Below, piece after piece: positions 16,223 to 25,090 of a DNA stretch of 64,000 bases. The position numbers were made by a program, and so were the translations under genes. Origin of the DNA: JBKCUA01 sp046318675 (GTDB lineage: Bacteria > Pseudomonadota > Alphaproteobacteria > JAJTHO01); assembly GCA_046318675.1 (NCBI GenBank), contig JBKCUA010000014.1, positions 32,378-96,377 on the forward strand. The letters are read 5' to 3'. Below the pieces are notes generated by a model. It did no database searches and was not told the origin of the DNA. It worked only from the letters and a program-made list of their open reading frames with translations. The stretch's first letter is position 1. Each line of letters opens with the position of its first letter.

Positions 16223-18022
16223 TTATTGAATATCATTCTGCAATTGTAATGCTTGGCGCATATAGGTCGCCCACACCCGTGCCGGCAAGCTGCCCCCCGT
16301 TACTCTATCCATCGGGGTATTATCATCATTACCCATCCATACCCCCGTTGTTATATCCTCGGCAGAACCTAAAAACCAAGCATCACGAAAATTTTGACTT
16401 GTCCCGGTTTTACCACCGGCAATGGCATCAAGGCGTGCAGCCGTCCCTGTTCCACCGGGGGAATACAACACCGACGATAAAAGTTGCTGTAGCCCCGCCA
16501 ACCCTACAGGGGACAAAACACGCTTGGTGAGACGGTTGGGAGTTACATACAATTCTCGCCCCTTTTTCGTGGTTATACGCACCACCCCATACGGGCGGAC
16601 TTGGTATCCTTCTGCTGCTACCGTTGCGTAGGCAGAGGTCAACTCTAATAAATTAACTTCCGATGATCCAAGGGCACTACTTAAGTTCTGACGAATGGGG
16701 CTTTTGATTCCCATAGCCCGAGCCAATGCCGTTACCTTACTGATGCCAACAGCCTGAGCTAAGCGCACCATAGGCACATTGAGCGATTGGGCAAACGCTT
16801 GTTGCAATGTCACGGTACCAAGATGCTGATCGTGAAAATTTTCTGGTACCCATCCTTCAATCGCTAACGGTGTGTCTTCTAATGTACTGTCAGGCGTGTA
16901 GCCTTCCTCTAAGGCTGCCGCTACTACAAATAATTTGAAAGCGGAACCGGGCTGCCGCTGGGCTTGGGTCACACGATTAAACTGGCTAAATTCATAGTCA
17001 ATCCCACCAACCATGGCTACCACTGCACCCGTCGCTGAAAGGCTGAGCAGTGCACCCTGCGACACGTTTTTCTGCAATCCTGAAGCATTGAGAGTTTCTG
17101 TTAAAATCTTTTCCGCAGCTTGCTGTCGCACCAAGCTCATGGTTGTCAGTACAACAATGTCCTCTTCGGGATAGCCAATATATTCGGGTAATCCGTCAAG
17201 CACCCAGTCGGCAAAATAACGGCTTCCTGCCGGAACATTTCCTTTAGCAAAGCGCAAAGGCAGGGCGGCAGCTTTCTTTGCTTCATCTTCACCCAATAAA
17301 CCAGCATCAACCATATTGAGTAAAACTTGATCACCTCGGCCTGCTGCTGCCTCTGGACGAACTAAGGGATTAAGCCGTGACGGAGCCTTGAGCAAACCAA
17401 TGAGAACCGCCGCCTCCCGACGGTTTAACCGGGTCACTGGCAGGCGAAAATACTTCTCTGACGCTGCCGCAACACCGTATGTGCCGGCACCAAAGTAGAC
17501 TCGATTGAGATAAAGGGTAAGTATCTTATCTTTAGTGAAATACCGTTCAAGCCAATAAGCAATCATTACCTCCCGCAGCTTGCGCGACCAGGTACGCTCA
17601 TGCGTTAGGAACAAATTCTTGGCCAGCTGCTGGGTCAGGGTGCTTCCCCCCTGCACAATACCGCCGGAAAAAATATTCACCATCATGGCTCTTGCCACGC
17701 CGCGCCAATCAATACCACCATGCTGGTAAAAGCGTCTATCCTCTGTCGCCAAGACAGCATTTATCAAATCACGGGGTACATCAGCCAAGCGCACCGGAGT
17801 ACCATACAAGTCTCCATAAGTGGCAAGAATGTCCCCTTCGGCCGAGAGCATGGTCACACTGGGTCGCCGCTCAAATGTTGTGACATCGGCTACTTTAGGC
17901 AGATTACTGGCATAGTATCCCACTAACCCGCCGATCAGAAGCACCCCAGCTACCAGCAGTCCCAACCCAACGCGAATGAGATTTTTTTTCAAAGATACTT
18001 TAGAGCGTCTGCGTACAACCAT
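16223..18022 (-). CDS. Class A penicillin-binding protein (PBP1A type)
   Basis: A 599-residue bifunctional peptidoglycan synthase. A basic N-terminus and one membrane anchor (about residues 14-34) precede a GT51 glycosyltransferase domain with EDRRFYQHGGIDWRGVARA, GGSTLTQQLAKNLFL, KLREVMIAYWLER and LNRVYFGAGTYGVAAAS. The transpeptidase domain has PGSAFKLF (catalytic Ser), SLN and GGKTGTSQNFRDAWFLG. It is shorter than typical PBP1A (about 750-850 residues) because it lacks the large inserts. It acts on the periplasmic face. Divergent from glnD, whose start is 122 bp away. Confidence 0.94.
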   Translation of the reverse strand: MVVRRRSKVSLKKNLIRVGLGLLVAGVLLIGGLVGYYASNLPKVADVTTFERRPSVTMLSAEGDILATYGDLYGTPVRLADVPRDLINAVLATEDRRFYQHGGIDWRGVARAMMVNIFSGGIVQGGSTLTQQLAKNLFLTHERTWSRKLREVMIAYWLERYFTKDKILTLYLNRVYFGAGTYGVAAASEKYFRLPVTRLNRREAAVLIGLLKAPSRLNPLVRPEAAAGRGDQVLLNMVDAGLLGEDEAKKAAALPLRFAKGNVPAGSRYFADWVLDGLPEYIGYPEEDIVVLTTMSLVRQQAAEKILTETLNASGLQKNVSQGALLSLSATGAVVAMVGGIDYEFSQFNRVTQAQRQPGSAFKLFVVAAALEEGYTPDSTLEDTPLAIEGWVPENFHDQHLGTVTLQQAFAQSLNVPMVRLAQAVGISKVTALARAMGIKSPIRQNLSSALGSSEVNLLELTSAYATVAAEGYQVRPYGVVRITTKKGRELYVTPNRLTKRVLSPVGLAGLQQLLSSVLYSPGGTGTAARLDAIAGGKTGTSQNFRDAWFLGSAEDITTGVWMGNDDNTPMDRVTGGSLPARVWATYMRQALQLQNDIQ

Positions 18023-18144
18023 GACTTGCGGTAGCGGTGATAAACGATGGTGTCAATTGCTAGCACTCACCCATTTTGGAAAAAATCCAACAGTCTTATT
18101 AAAGACCATAGCAAATTTTTTATTCCCTTTTACAATATCCTTTA

Positions 18145-20490
18145 ATGTCCCTTCACGCTGCTTATATTGCTGCCCATGCGCCTCTAGTGGCTGAATTTTG
18201 GCGGCATCGTGACGGGTTGGAGTACAGCCGCCGTCATAGCGCTGTTGTGGATACTCTAGCGCGGCGAGCGTTTGCCGAGGCTGCTGCCCTTACCCCTCCG
18301 CCGCCCTGCGCCCTTGTAGCCGTGGGCGGGTATGGCCGGGGGACGTTGGTGCCCTTTTCCGATCTTGATTTGGTTTTACTTTATGAGGATACCAATCGAG
18401 ATAACGCCCTTGCGTCCTTTGCCAGCCGCCTGTTCGGAAGCCTGTGGGACATTGGTTTTAAGGTCAGTCACGCGGCGCGAACGGCACCAGGACTTTTGGC
18501 TGCCGCCGCCTCAGAGCAAACCATTGCCAGTGCCTTTGTGGATGCGCGGTTCTTATGCGGGGATGAGGGAATTTTCACATTGTGTGCCGGGGTATTTCAA
18601 GCGTGGTTGCATGGGGCAGGGCGATCCATTTTTACCGGGGTAAAACAGGCCGAACGGGCCCGACGGGCCGAACGGTACGGGACGGTGTATGGCGCGTTAG
18701 AGCCTAATCTTAAGGAAAGTATCGGCGGCCTGCGGGATATTCATTACCTGCACTGGATGGCGGGCAGTCTTATGGGCGCTCCCAACCCGGAATCATGGCC
18801 GCTGCAACCGAAGGAACGCCTAGCTCTAATGCAAGGCTGGCGGTTTTTTGCCGGGTTGCGCACGGCGTTGCACCTGTTGTGCACAAAGGCTGAGGAAAAG
18901 CTGAGCTTGTCTTGGCATCCGGAAATTGCCGCGCGCCTTAGCTATCGCGGCGAAGGGGTGATGGCGACAACGCGCCTTCGCCGCAAAGTGTGGCAACACG
19001 GCATTCGTATCAATGCTCTCGCCCAAACTCTCCCCAAGCGGTGGGCGGGGGAAGCCACTAGCGAGGACGAGGCTTTTCTGGCGGCTGTTTTGAGGCGACG
19101 GCCATTGGATAAGCCCCAGCCCTGTGCGGATGGTCTTGTGTTTGTTGAAGCCCTGACATTGGGCAAAATGCCCCTGCACCCCATAGCAGAAAGCGGTGTT
19201 TTGGGGAATATCTGCCCGCCGTTTCGCCACACGGAAGGGTTGATGCAGTTTGATCAAGTGCATACCCTCACCGTTGATGCTCATACCCTACGGGCGGTGA
19301 CGTTGGCGCAGGAGTATTGGAACGGGGTGCATCATGAGCATGATCCGGAGGTTTCGTCTCTTGCCGCGTGCCTTGATGAACGTCGCGCCTTGGTACTGGC
19401 AGCCTTATTTCATGATATATGTAAAGGTAAAAAAGGCGATCATTCAACATTGGGGGCTGCTATTGTGCGCCAGATGGGGACGACATGGAAGCTGCCAGAG
19501 CTTGAAATAGAAACCATTGCTTGGCTGGTGGAAAACCATTTACTGATGAGCTTTCATGCCTTCAAGCGCGATGTTCACGATGTGGCGGCATTGAAACAAT
19601 TCACGACGACGGTGCAGTCGGTAGAGCGGCTGCGGCTGTTGTACCTGCTCACTGTGGTGGATATGCAGGCAACAAACCCCGGGCTATACTCATCTTGGAA
19701 GCGTAGCTTGTTGGCGCAGCTCTACCAGTTAGCATTAGCGGTGCTCAGCGGCGGCTTATTGGCACCAACAACCAAGCGCCGGGATAGTGGGGCTCTGTTG
19801 GCGGAACAACCACTGGCCGCATCATTACTGGAACAATTGCCTGATAGTTATTTCAGTGCCTTTACACTGGAACAACAGCGTCGCCACCTAGGATTACTGC
19901 TCCGCCACCAGCAGGGTGAAACCATTGCAATTGATCACCAGAATTATGAAGAGCTTGGCTTTACCGAGATTACATTATGCACCAGCGACGCGCCGGGTCT
20001 TTTTGCCCGTATCGTGGGGGCATTTGCCTATGCCAAGGCCGATATTGTTGATGCCCGGGTACTATCCTTAAAGGACGGCGTAGTATTAGATTCTTTTGCT
20101 ATTCAAGATAGTGGTAAAGCTTACAAATTTGCCGATCAGGTAGGGAGACTGGCCGAAAAGATTCACAGTGTCCTCAGCGGGATGATTGATCCCACCGCAA
20201 CACTGGCCAAATTGCCTAAGCCCGCAGGGCATAGCAGCCGCGTTGTTGTTGATAACACCTCAAGCCCTACGGACACGATTTTGGAGGTCACTTGCCCCGA
20301 TCGCCCTGGGCTGCTATACGCCTTGGCTACTATACTGCGTGAGGAGAAAATTCAACTCAGCAATGCAAAAATCGCTACTTTTTCCGGCCGGGCGATTGAT
20401 ATCTTCTATATCAGGGATGCGTATGGGTTTAAGATCACCCGCGCCGAACGGTTGGAGGGGTTGAAGGAGAAATTGTTGGGAGTGGTGTAG
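18145..20490 (+). CDS. glnD: Bifunctional uridylyltransferase/uridylyl-removing enzyme GlnD
   Basis: Senses glutamine and uridylylates or deuridylylates PII proteins. Domains in order: nucleotidyltransferase with GGYGRG (residues 61-66) and SDLDL (72-76), GlnD UR-linker with ESIGGLRDIHYLHWM, HD domain with LAALFHDICKGKKGDHSTLGA, and two ACT domains (DAPGLFARIVGAFAYAKADI, CPDRPGLLYALATILREEKI). At 781 residues it is about 100 or more shorter than most GlnD proteins, mainly at the N-terminus before the catalytic site; all key motifs are present. A 142-bp repeat follows the stop. Confidence 0.95.
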   Translation: MSLHAAYIAAHAPLVAEFWRHRDGLEYSRRHSAVVDTLARRAFAEAAALTPPPPCALVAVGGYGRGTLVPFSDLDLVLLYEDTNRDNALASFASRLFGSLWDIGFKVSHAARTAPGLLAAAASEQTIASAFVDARFLCGDEGIFTLCAGVFQAWLHGAGRSIFTGVKQAERARRAERYGTVYGALEPNLKESIGGLRDIHYLHWMAGSLMGAPNPESWPLQPKERLALMQGWRFFAGLRTALHLLCTKAEEKLSLSWHPEIAARLSYRGEGVMATTRLRRKVWQHGIRINALAQTLPKRWAGEATSEDEAFLAAVLRRRPLDKPQPCADGLVFVEALTLGKMPLHPIAESGVLGNICPPFRHTEGLMQFDQVHTLTVDAHTLRAVTLAQEYWNGVHHEHDPEVSSLAACLDERRALVLAALFHDICKGKKGDHSTLGAAIVRQMGTTWKLPELEIETIAWLVENHLLMSFHAFKRDVHDVAALKQFTTTVQSVERLRLLYLLTVVDMQATNPGLYSSWKRSLLAQLYQLALAVLSGGLLAPTTKRRDSGALLAEQPLAASLLEQLPDSYFSAFTLEQQRRHLGLLLRHQQGETIAIDHQNYEELGFTEITLCTSDAPGLFARIVGAFAYAKADIVDARVLSLKDGVVLDSFAIQDSGKAYKFADQVGRLAEKIHSVLSGMIDPTATLAKLPKPAGHSSRVVVDNTSSPTDTILEVTCPDRPGLLYALATILREEKIQLSNAKIATFSGRAIDIFYIRDAYGFKITRAERLEGLKEKLLGVV

Positions 20491-20513
20491 GGCTGGGCGT
20501 CAATTCTCGACTT

Positions 20514-20655
20514 CTATAGCGTGTTGCGTAATTAGCGGTAGACATCGATAAAGTCTTCAGCGCGCTATAAGTTATTTTTGTTCGGCCATTCGGACGCGGC
20601 ACTTTGTGCCGTGCGCTGGTTGCAACTATACTTTTAATTGTGCAACCGGCTATAA
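20514..20655 (+). repeat. 142-bp structured repeat A, copy 3
   Basis: Full-length copy from CTATAGCGTGTTGCG to TGCAACCGGCTATAA, between the converging glnD and tmk. Its right end overlaps the 3' end of tmk, so the element provides the last codons and the stop of that gene. Confidence 0.9.
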
Positions 20656-21281
20656 TTGAAGAGCACCTCTATTATTTGCAATCCTTTGTTTGTTAATGTT
20701 TCCACTGACTCATCCGCATTCAACACATGAATTCGTTTCGGTTCTAGGCTCGCCCTGTTCAGAAAACCTTGACGGACTCGTTCATGATACTCATCGGCGT
20801 ACCCCTCATAGCGATCGTGCCCGCCTAGCCGAGCCTGCCAGCGTTGCCGGGCGACGGCAACAGGAAGATCATAGAGAAAGGTCAGATGGGGAACGGGAGC
20901 GTTGCTGCTGGCCAGATCAATCAGATTTTGCACCGTATCGGCGGGGAGGCCTTCGGCAAAATGCTGGTACGCCCAGGTGGAATCAATATAGCGATCGCAC
21001 AGGACAATGGTGCCCACCGCCAAAGCCGGGCAAATGACATTGGCGAGATGATCCCTCCGTCCAGCGGCAATCACTAACCCAGTAGCTAGTGGATCAAAAC
21101 TAGCACAAGCCGCATTGGTAATAAGGGTATGGCGCAGAGCCTCGGCGGCGGGGCTGCCTCCTGGCTCACGTGTTTCCAGAACGGTATGGCCTTGTTGGCG
21201 CAAGGCCAACGCCAACGCCGCCCGCTGGGTGGTTTTTCCGCATCCTTCGCCACCTTCCAAGGTAATAAATAACCCCGGCAT
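20634..21281 (-). CDS. tmk: Thymidylate kinase
   Basis: Phosphorylates dTMP to dTDP. The 215-residue product has the P-loop LEGGEGCGKTTQ near the N-terminus, TREPGGSPAAEALR, LCDRYIDSTWAYQ and a lid region RQRWQARLGGHDRYE. The C-terminal residues NYSRLHN and the stop are read from repeat A copy 3, so the original tail has apparently been replaced by the element. The start is one base from the dacA stop on the same strand, indicating an operon dacA-tmk. Confidence 0.95.
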   Translation of the reverse strand: MPGLFITLEGGEGCGKTTQRAALALALRQQGHTVLETREPGGSPAAEALRHTLITNAACASFDPLATGLVIAAGRRDHLANVICPALAVGTIVLCDRYIDSTWAYQHFAEGLPADTVQNLIDLASSNAPVPHLTFLYDLPVAVARQRWQARLGGHDRYEGYADEYHERVRQGFLNRASLEPKRIHVLNADESVETLTNKGLQIIEVLFNYSRLHN

Positions 21282-22427
21282 TTAGCCTGCTTCACCCGCA
21301 ACCAAATACATCAGACGGCGACGCAATGCTGTAAAACCACCAACTTTTTGATTGTCTTCACCTACAACCAGAGGGACAGAATAGGCTTGGCGCAAAGCCT
21401 CTCCCTCTAACTTAATAGTCCCAACCTGTTGGCCTTTTTTTAGGGGAGCCTGCAACGGTTCACTATACTGTACACTAGCCTTAAGGTTGCGAGCAGCAGC
21501 CACAGGCAACGTGAGCACCAAATTTTCCGCAGGTGTTAAGAAAACTTGTTTATTCTCACCCAACCATACCGGAGGTGTAATCAAAGGCTGACCTGCCCTA
21601 GCAATGCTGTAGTTATCAAAGTTTAAAAATCCCCACTCAAGTAATGTAATTATATCTTCGGCACGCGCTGCTGGGGAAGGTAGACCCGCCACCACACCAA
21701 TCAAGCGGCGACCATGCCGAATGGCCGACCCAACAAAGCCATAACCAGCCTCATCCGTATGCCCAGTTTTAAGACCATCGCCACCTTGAAAATCTTTTCT
21801 AAGCAAAGGATTACGACTTGGCTGGGTAATACCATTCATGGTAAATTCATGAATTGAGTACATTGGGTAATATTCCGGAAAATCTTTGATGATGCGCAAG
21901 CCTAGTATCGCCAAATCCGCCGCCGTCGATACGTGCCCCGGATCATGCAGGCCAGTGGCATTTCGAAACACGGTGTTCTTCATGCCTATTTTTTTGGCTT
22001 TTTCCGTCATCAGATCGGCAAAGGCCTCCTCACTACCAGCCAATGATTCAGCAGCCGCAACAGACATATCATTGCCCGAATGCACGATAATACCCAGCAC
22101 AGCATCTTTAACATTAATACGCATACCAGGTTCAATAAAACTGCGGGAGCCTTGCTGGCGCCAAGCTTTTTTACTAACTGTAAACGTATCGTCCCATTTC
22201 AGGCGGCCATCCTTGATACGCTCAAAAATAAGATAAACAGTCATTAACTTGGTCATGGACGCGGGATACATGACATCATTTGATTCACGATCAAACAACA
22301 CAGTACTGGTATCGGCATCAATCAAAATAGCGTGCTTGGCTCGCAGCACCGGGGGACGCGGCGCGTCGGCCAGAGCGGGAAGTGAGAAGGCTACTATCAG
22401 AAGGAACAGTGCAAAAAGATGCCGCAT
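21282..22427 (-). CDS. dacA: D-alanyl-D-alanine carboxypeptidase (PBP5/6 family)
   Basis: Trims the terminal D-Ala from peptidoglycan side chains in the periplasm. From ATG 22427 (AGGAG ten bases upstream) the 381-residue product starts with a signal peptide (RHLFALFLLIVAFSLPALAD). Active-site motifs are SMTK (catalytic Ser), SGN and KTGHTDEAGYGFVGSA, followed by the C-terminal beta domain of the PBP5 family. A longer frame from 22481 adds a non-secretory leader and is unlikely. Probably transcribed with tmk. Confidence 0.93.
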   Translation of the reverse strand: MRHLFALFLLIVAFSLPALADAPRPPVLRAKHAILIDADTSTVLFDRESNDVMYPASMTKLMTVYLIFERIKDGRLKWDDTFTVSKKAWRQQGSRSFIEPGMRINVKDAVLGIIVHSGNDMSVAAAESLAGSEEAFADLMTEKAKKIGMKNTVFRNATGLHDPGHVSTAADLAILGLRIIKDFPEYYPMYSIHEFTMNGITQPSRNPLLRKDFQGGDGLKTGHTDEAGYGFVGSAIRHGRRLIGVVAGLPSPAARAEDIITLLEWGFLNFDNYSIARAGQPLITPPVWLGENKQVFLTPAENLVLTLPVAAARNLKASVQYSEPLQAPLKKGQQVGTIKLEGEALRQAYSVPLVVGEDNQKVGGFTALRRRLMYLVAGEAG

Positions 22428-22492
22428 GATTTTTTGTCTCCTGGGCGTATTATCGCGGATGGGACGGTGGGGTGGCAACAAGAATATTGAGG

Positions 22493-22834
22493 TTATGGGG
22501 TCTTTTCCAAAAGTGCCTTTATGCTTTGAGCCAAGACGATAGCATCGTTCATATCTATTGCGGAAAAATCTTCGTCCACTTTGTAATCGGCTTTTTCCCT
22601 GACATTATAAAGCGTGCGCCCTTTGACGGACAGTAACCGATCTACTGATTTTGCGCTATTGTTCAGACTGCCCCAGAAACGCTTGTGGCCGCGTTCTTTT
22701 TGGCCGGGTGCAGCAGTGCGGTTGGCGTGGTAAAAAGCAGCATAATACAGGCGGCTTGCCTTACACCGACGTTCACCTTCAAGAGCTGCGGGTAATGCTA
22801 AGGCAACAGCCCAAGCCTCCTGATTTGTCAGCAC
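22493..22834 (-). CDS. HEPN domain protein
   Basis: A 113-residue all-helical protein. The segment SRLYYAAFYHANRTA matches the first conserved helix of HEPN proteins, and YNVREKADYKVDEDFS the region that in toxic HEPN RNases holds the Rx4-6H motif; here a Tyr stands where a His would be, so RNase activity is doubtful. Its start overlaps the upstream gene by 7 bases, giving a two-gene unit. HEPN proteins pair with a nucleotidyltransferase antitoxin (MNT) or with other small partners; this partner is not an MNT. Confidence 0.72.
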   Translation of the reverse strand: MLTNQEAWAVALALPAALEGERRCKASRLYYAAFYHANRTAAPGQKERGHKRFWGSLNNSAKSVDRLLSVKGRTLYNVREKADYKVDEDFSAIDMNDAIVLAQSIKALLEKTP

Positions 22835-23250
22835 AGCGCCACGCCAAGATTAAGATTTTTTCGGACTTCATACGGCAATTGATCGTATTCGGGAAAAATA
22901 ATCTCATCAAATCGATCATGAAGATTTAGCAATGTTTTTTCGATGGATTGCGAATCATTTGCTTCAGGAACGCAGATAGTCGCTTGGATAAATTCAAATT
23001 CATTAGTCTCATCGTCTTCAGTGGCAGCGTGGACGTTTATTTTGATGCTTGTGTAGTTTGGAAACACTTTTGCGGCCAAGGATGGGAACAAGTTTAAAGC
23101 ATCAACAACGTGGGGGTGCGTTGATAAAAAACGGGTACATTCGTCCTTGTTGCTAATGTCAAAGTGGCCTTGCAAAAACGCGGCATCTTGTTTTTTGTCC
23201 TTTGTAAAAAGGGGCTTATTTTTTAAGAGTGGTGTTTTTCGTTTGGCCAT
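22828..23250 (-). CDS. Small partner protein of the HEPN gene, unknown function
   Basis: A 140-residue protein from ATG 23250, which has GGGAG six bases upstream; the open frame to 23400 runs into repeat A and is not used. Basic N-terminus (AKRKTPLLKNKPLFTKDKK), then an alpha/beta part with KINVHAATEDDETNEFEFIQ and ENDSQSIEKTLLNLHDRFDEIIF-type ending (here IEKTLLNLHDRFDEIIFPEY). The LxxLDRFDExx pattern resembles proteins I have seen next to HEPN genes in other bacteria, so this is likely a stable pair. No nucleotidyltransferase GSxxxxxxxxxxDxD motif is present. Confidence 0.62.
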   Translation of the reverse strand: MAKRKTPLLKNKPLFTKDKKQDAAFLQGHFDISNKDECTRFLSTHPHVVDALNLFPSLAAKVFPNYTSIKINVHAATEDDETNEFEFIQATICVPEANDSQSIEKTLLNLHDRFDEIIFPEYDQLPYEVRKNLNLGVALC

Positions 23251-23311
23251 GGGGAACTCCCGGTTGTCACGGGGCGATGGTAGCATAAGGGTGGTTAATA
23301 CTTCAATGACG

Positions 23312-23433
23312 TTATAGCGCGTTGCGTAATTAGCGGTAGATATTGATAAAGTCTTCAGCGCGCTATAAGTTATTTTTGTTCGGCCATTAGGCCGCGGCAC
23401 TTTGTGCCGTGCGCTGGTTGCAAGTATACTTTA
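23312..23433 (+). repeat. 142-bp repeat A, copy 4, right end lost
   Basis: Starts with TTATAGCGCGTTGCG and follows the family to CAAGTATACTTTA, then loses the last about 20 bases including the inverted right end. The break is 14 bases from the CCA end of tRNA-Leu, so a recombination event next to the tRNA may have removed it. Confidence 0.85.
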
Positions 23434-23447
23434 TAAAATTCTTAAAC

Positions 23448-23534
23448 TGGTGCGGTCGAGAAGACTCGAACTTCCACAGGGGTTAACCTACAGCGACCTC
23501 AACGCTGCGCGTCTACCAATTCCGCCACGACCGC
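23448..23534 (-). tRNA. tRNA-Leu (GAG)
   Basis: 87 bases on the minus strand including an encoded CCA. The acceptor stem is GCGGTCG/CGACCGC with discriminator A. The D-arm region is TGGCGGAATTGGTAGACGCG, the anticodon stem CAGCG/CGCTG encloses TTGAGGT giving anticodon GAG, there is a long variable arm as in all tRNA-Leu, and the T-arm has GTTCGAGTC. Truncated repeat A lies just past its 3' end. Confidence 0.97.
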
Positions 23535-23620
23535 ACTTAAGTGGTTCGTGTAGCAGCCCACGTTTTTTTTGTAAATGACCGAAAAGTCACTATCACTTTT
23601 TCATTATTTAAGAGTAGAGA

Positions 23621-25015
23621 ATGCCCATGCGTGGTGATGACCTCTTTGATACCGACAAGCCGCTTACCTTTGGGGTAACGGAAGAGTCATTAAAACAACT
23701 GTACGACGCGCTGGAACGCAATGACAAAATATTAGTCGGGGAAATTTTTTCCGATCTTCACCCCGCCGATGCTGCGGACATTGTCCAAGGGCTTGATGCA
23801 CAGGAGCAGGCTGCCTTGCTCAAGCTGCTGCCGGCGGCATTGCTGCCCGGCCTTTTGTCCTACCTGCCGGAGCCAACCCGGGATATTCTTCTGGCGGATT
23901 TGGGGGTGGATGCACTGGCAGCGGTGGTGGGGGAGCTGGACACCGATGATGCGGTGGATTTGCTCTTTGGTCTGCCGGAAGATTTGCGATCCAGCGTATT
24001 GGACGCCGTGCCGGATTCCGATCGCCTGCAACTGCTCGAATCACTGAAATACCCGGAAGATTCCGCCGGACGGTTGATGCAGCGAGACCTGGTAGCAGTG
24101 CCAGCGCATTGGACCGTGGGGCATACGGTGGATTTCATGCGGGCAAGTCAAGCTCTTCCCGATGATTTTCATGAGATTTATGTGGTTGACCCTCGCTTTG
24201 TGCCTATTGGCCACGTTGCCCTCAGCCGCCTGCTGCGCAGCCAGCGCAACACCCCATTATCAGACATCATGATGGAGGATTTCCGCACCACCTCTGTGCT
24301 GACAGAACAGGAGGAAGTGGGGCATCTGTTCCGCAAATACGGCCTTGTCTCCCTACCCGTTACCGATCGATCCGGGCGTCTGGTGGGGGTGGTGACGGTG
24401 GATGATGTGGTGAGCTTGATTGCCGAGGAAGCCGATGAGGGTTTGTTGCGCCTGTCAGGGGTGAGCGATCCGGTGGATTTTTACCGCGCCGCCGCAACAA
24501 CAGCCAAGGGGCGGTTTTTCTGGCTGTTTGTCAATTTGTTAACCGCGATGCTGGCCTCGGGGGTGATTGCCCAATTTGAGGGGGAGCTGCAAACCCTCGT
24601 CACCCTCGCCGTGTTGCTGCCTATTATTCCCAGCATGGGGGGAAACGCTGGCACCCAGACGCTGGCCGTGGTGGTGCGGGCACTTGCCCTGCGCCAGATT
24701 ACCAAGCGCAATTTCTGGCGCGTGCTGCGCAAAGAGGTACTGGTGGCCTTTATTAACGGCTTTTTGTTTACCTTCGTGTGCTTTGCTGGGGTGGGGCTTT
24801 TTTATGGGGCTGCCATGTGGAAGATGGCTCTGGTTACGGCGTTGGCCCTAGCGATTAATTTGATTGCAGCGGCCTTGGGCGGGGTGCTTATTCCCCTCGC
24901 CATGAAGCGTGCCAAAGTAGACCCGGCCATTACCGCGACAGTGTTCCTGACCACCGTCACCGACGTTGTCGGCTTTCTGTCATTTCTAGGCCTGGCGTCG
25001 CTTATTTTGCTTTAG
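23621..25015 (+). CDS. mgtE: Magnesium transporter MgtE
   Basis: A 464-residue Mg2+ channel. Domains in order: N-domain of helical repeats (LHPADAADIVQGLDAQEQ, LDTDDAVDLLFGLPED), two CBS domains (PEDSAGRLMQRDLVAVPAHW; SLPVTDRSGRLVGVVTVDDV), then five membrane helices with PIIPSMGGNAGTQTLAVVVR, the pore motif, and DPAITATVFLTTVTDVVGF. The Mg2+-sensing acidic residues of the N and CBS domains are present. No M-box-like leader is recognisable in the 86 bp between the tRNA and the ATG. Confidence 0.95.
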   Translation: MPMRGDDLFDTDKPLTFGVTEESLKQLYDALERNDKILVGEIFSDLHPADAADIVQGLDAQEQAALLKLLPAALLPGLLSYLPEPTRDILLADLGVDALAAVVGELDTDDAVDLLFGLPEDLRSSVLDAVPDSDRLQLLESLKYPEDSAGRLMQRDLVAVPAHWTVGHTVDFMRASQALPDDFHEIYVVDPRFVPIGHVALSRLLRSQRNTPLSDIMMEDFRTTSVLTEQEEVGHLFRKYGLVSLPVTDRSGRLVGVVTVDDVVSLIAEEADEGLLRLSGVSDPVDFYRAAATTAKGRFFWLFVNLLTAMLASGVIAQFEGELQTLVTLAVLLPIIPSMGGNAGTQTLAVVVRALALRQITKRNFWRVLRKEVLVAFINGFLFTFVCFAGVGLFYGAAMWKMALVTALALAINLIAAALGGVLIPLAMKRAKVDPAITATVFLTTVTDVVGFLSFLGLASLILL

Positions 25016-25027
25016 CGTAAAAACAAA

Positions 25028-25071
25028 TTGCATTGTCGTTAAAAAAGCATTAATGTGATGTAAATCACATT
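25028..25071 (+). promoter_or_regulatory. Promoter with perfect CRP-like operator at the start site
   Basis: TTGCAT (25028-25033), a 17-base spacer and TAATGT (25051-25056) form a plausible sigma70-type promoter. The -10 is overlapped by TGTGATGTAAATCACA (25054-25069), which fits the CRP consensus TGTGAnnnnnnTCACA exactly. The operator is centred at about +1 and 29.5 bases before the ATG at 25091, a position that suggests repression rather than activation. The same layout is seen at 46317-46360, 61933-61976 and, in part, 13808-13828. Confidence 0.65.
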
Positions 25072-25090
25072 TGCGCCATGCAGCGCGAGG

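Noticed and set aside
22828..23400. A 190-residue version of the HEPN partner
   Set aside because: The first 50 codons come partly from repeat A and have no ribosome binding site, while ATG 23250 has GGGAG at good distance.
23585..23602. A TCACTATCACTT sequence 20-30 bases before mgtE, at a distance similar to the shared operator
   Set aside because: The half-sites are not spaced as in the other four, and there is no -10 hexamer at the right place.
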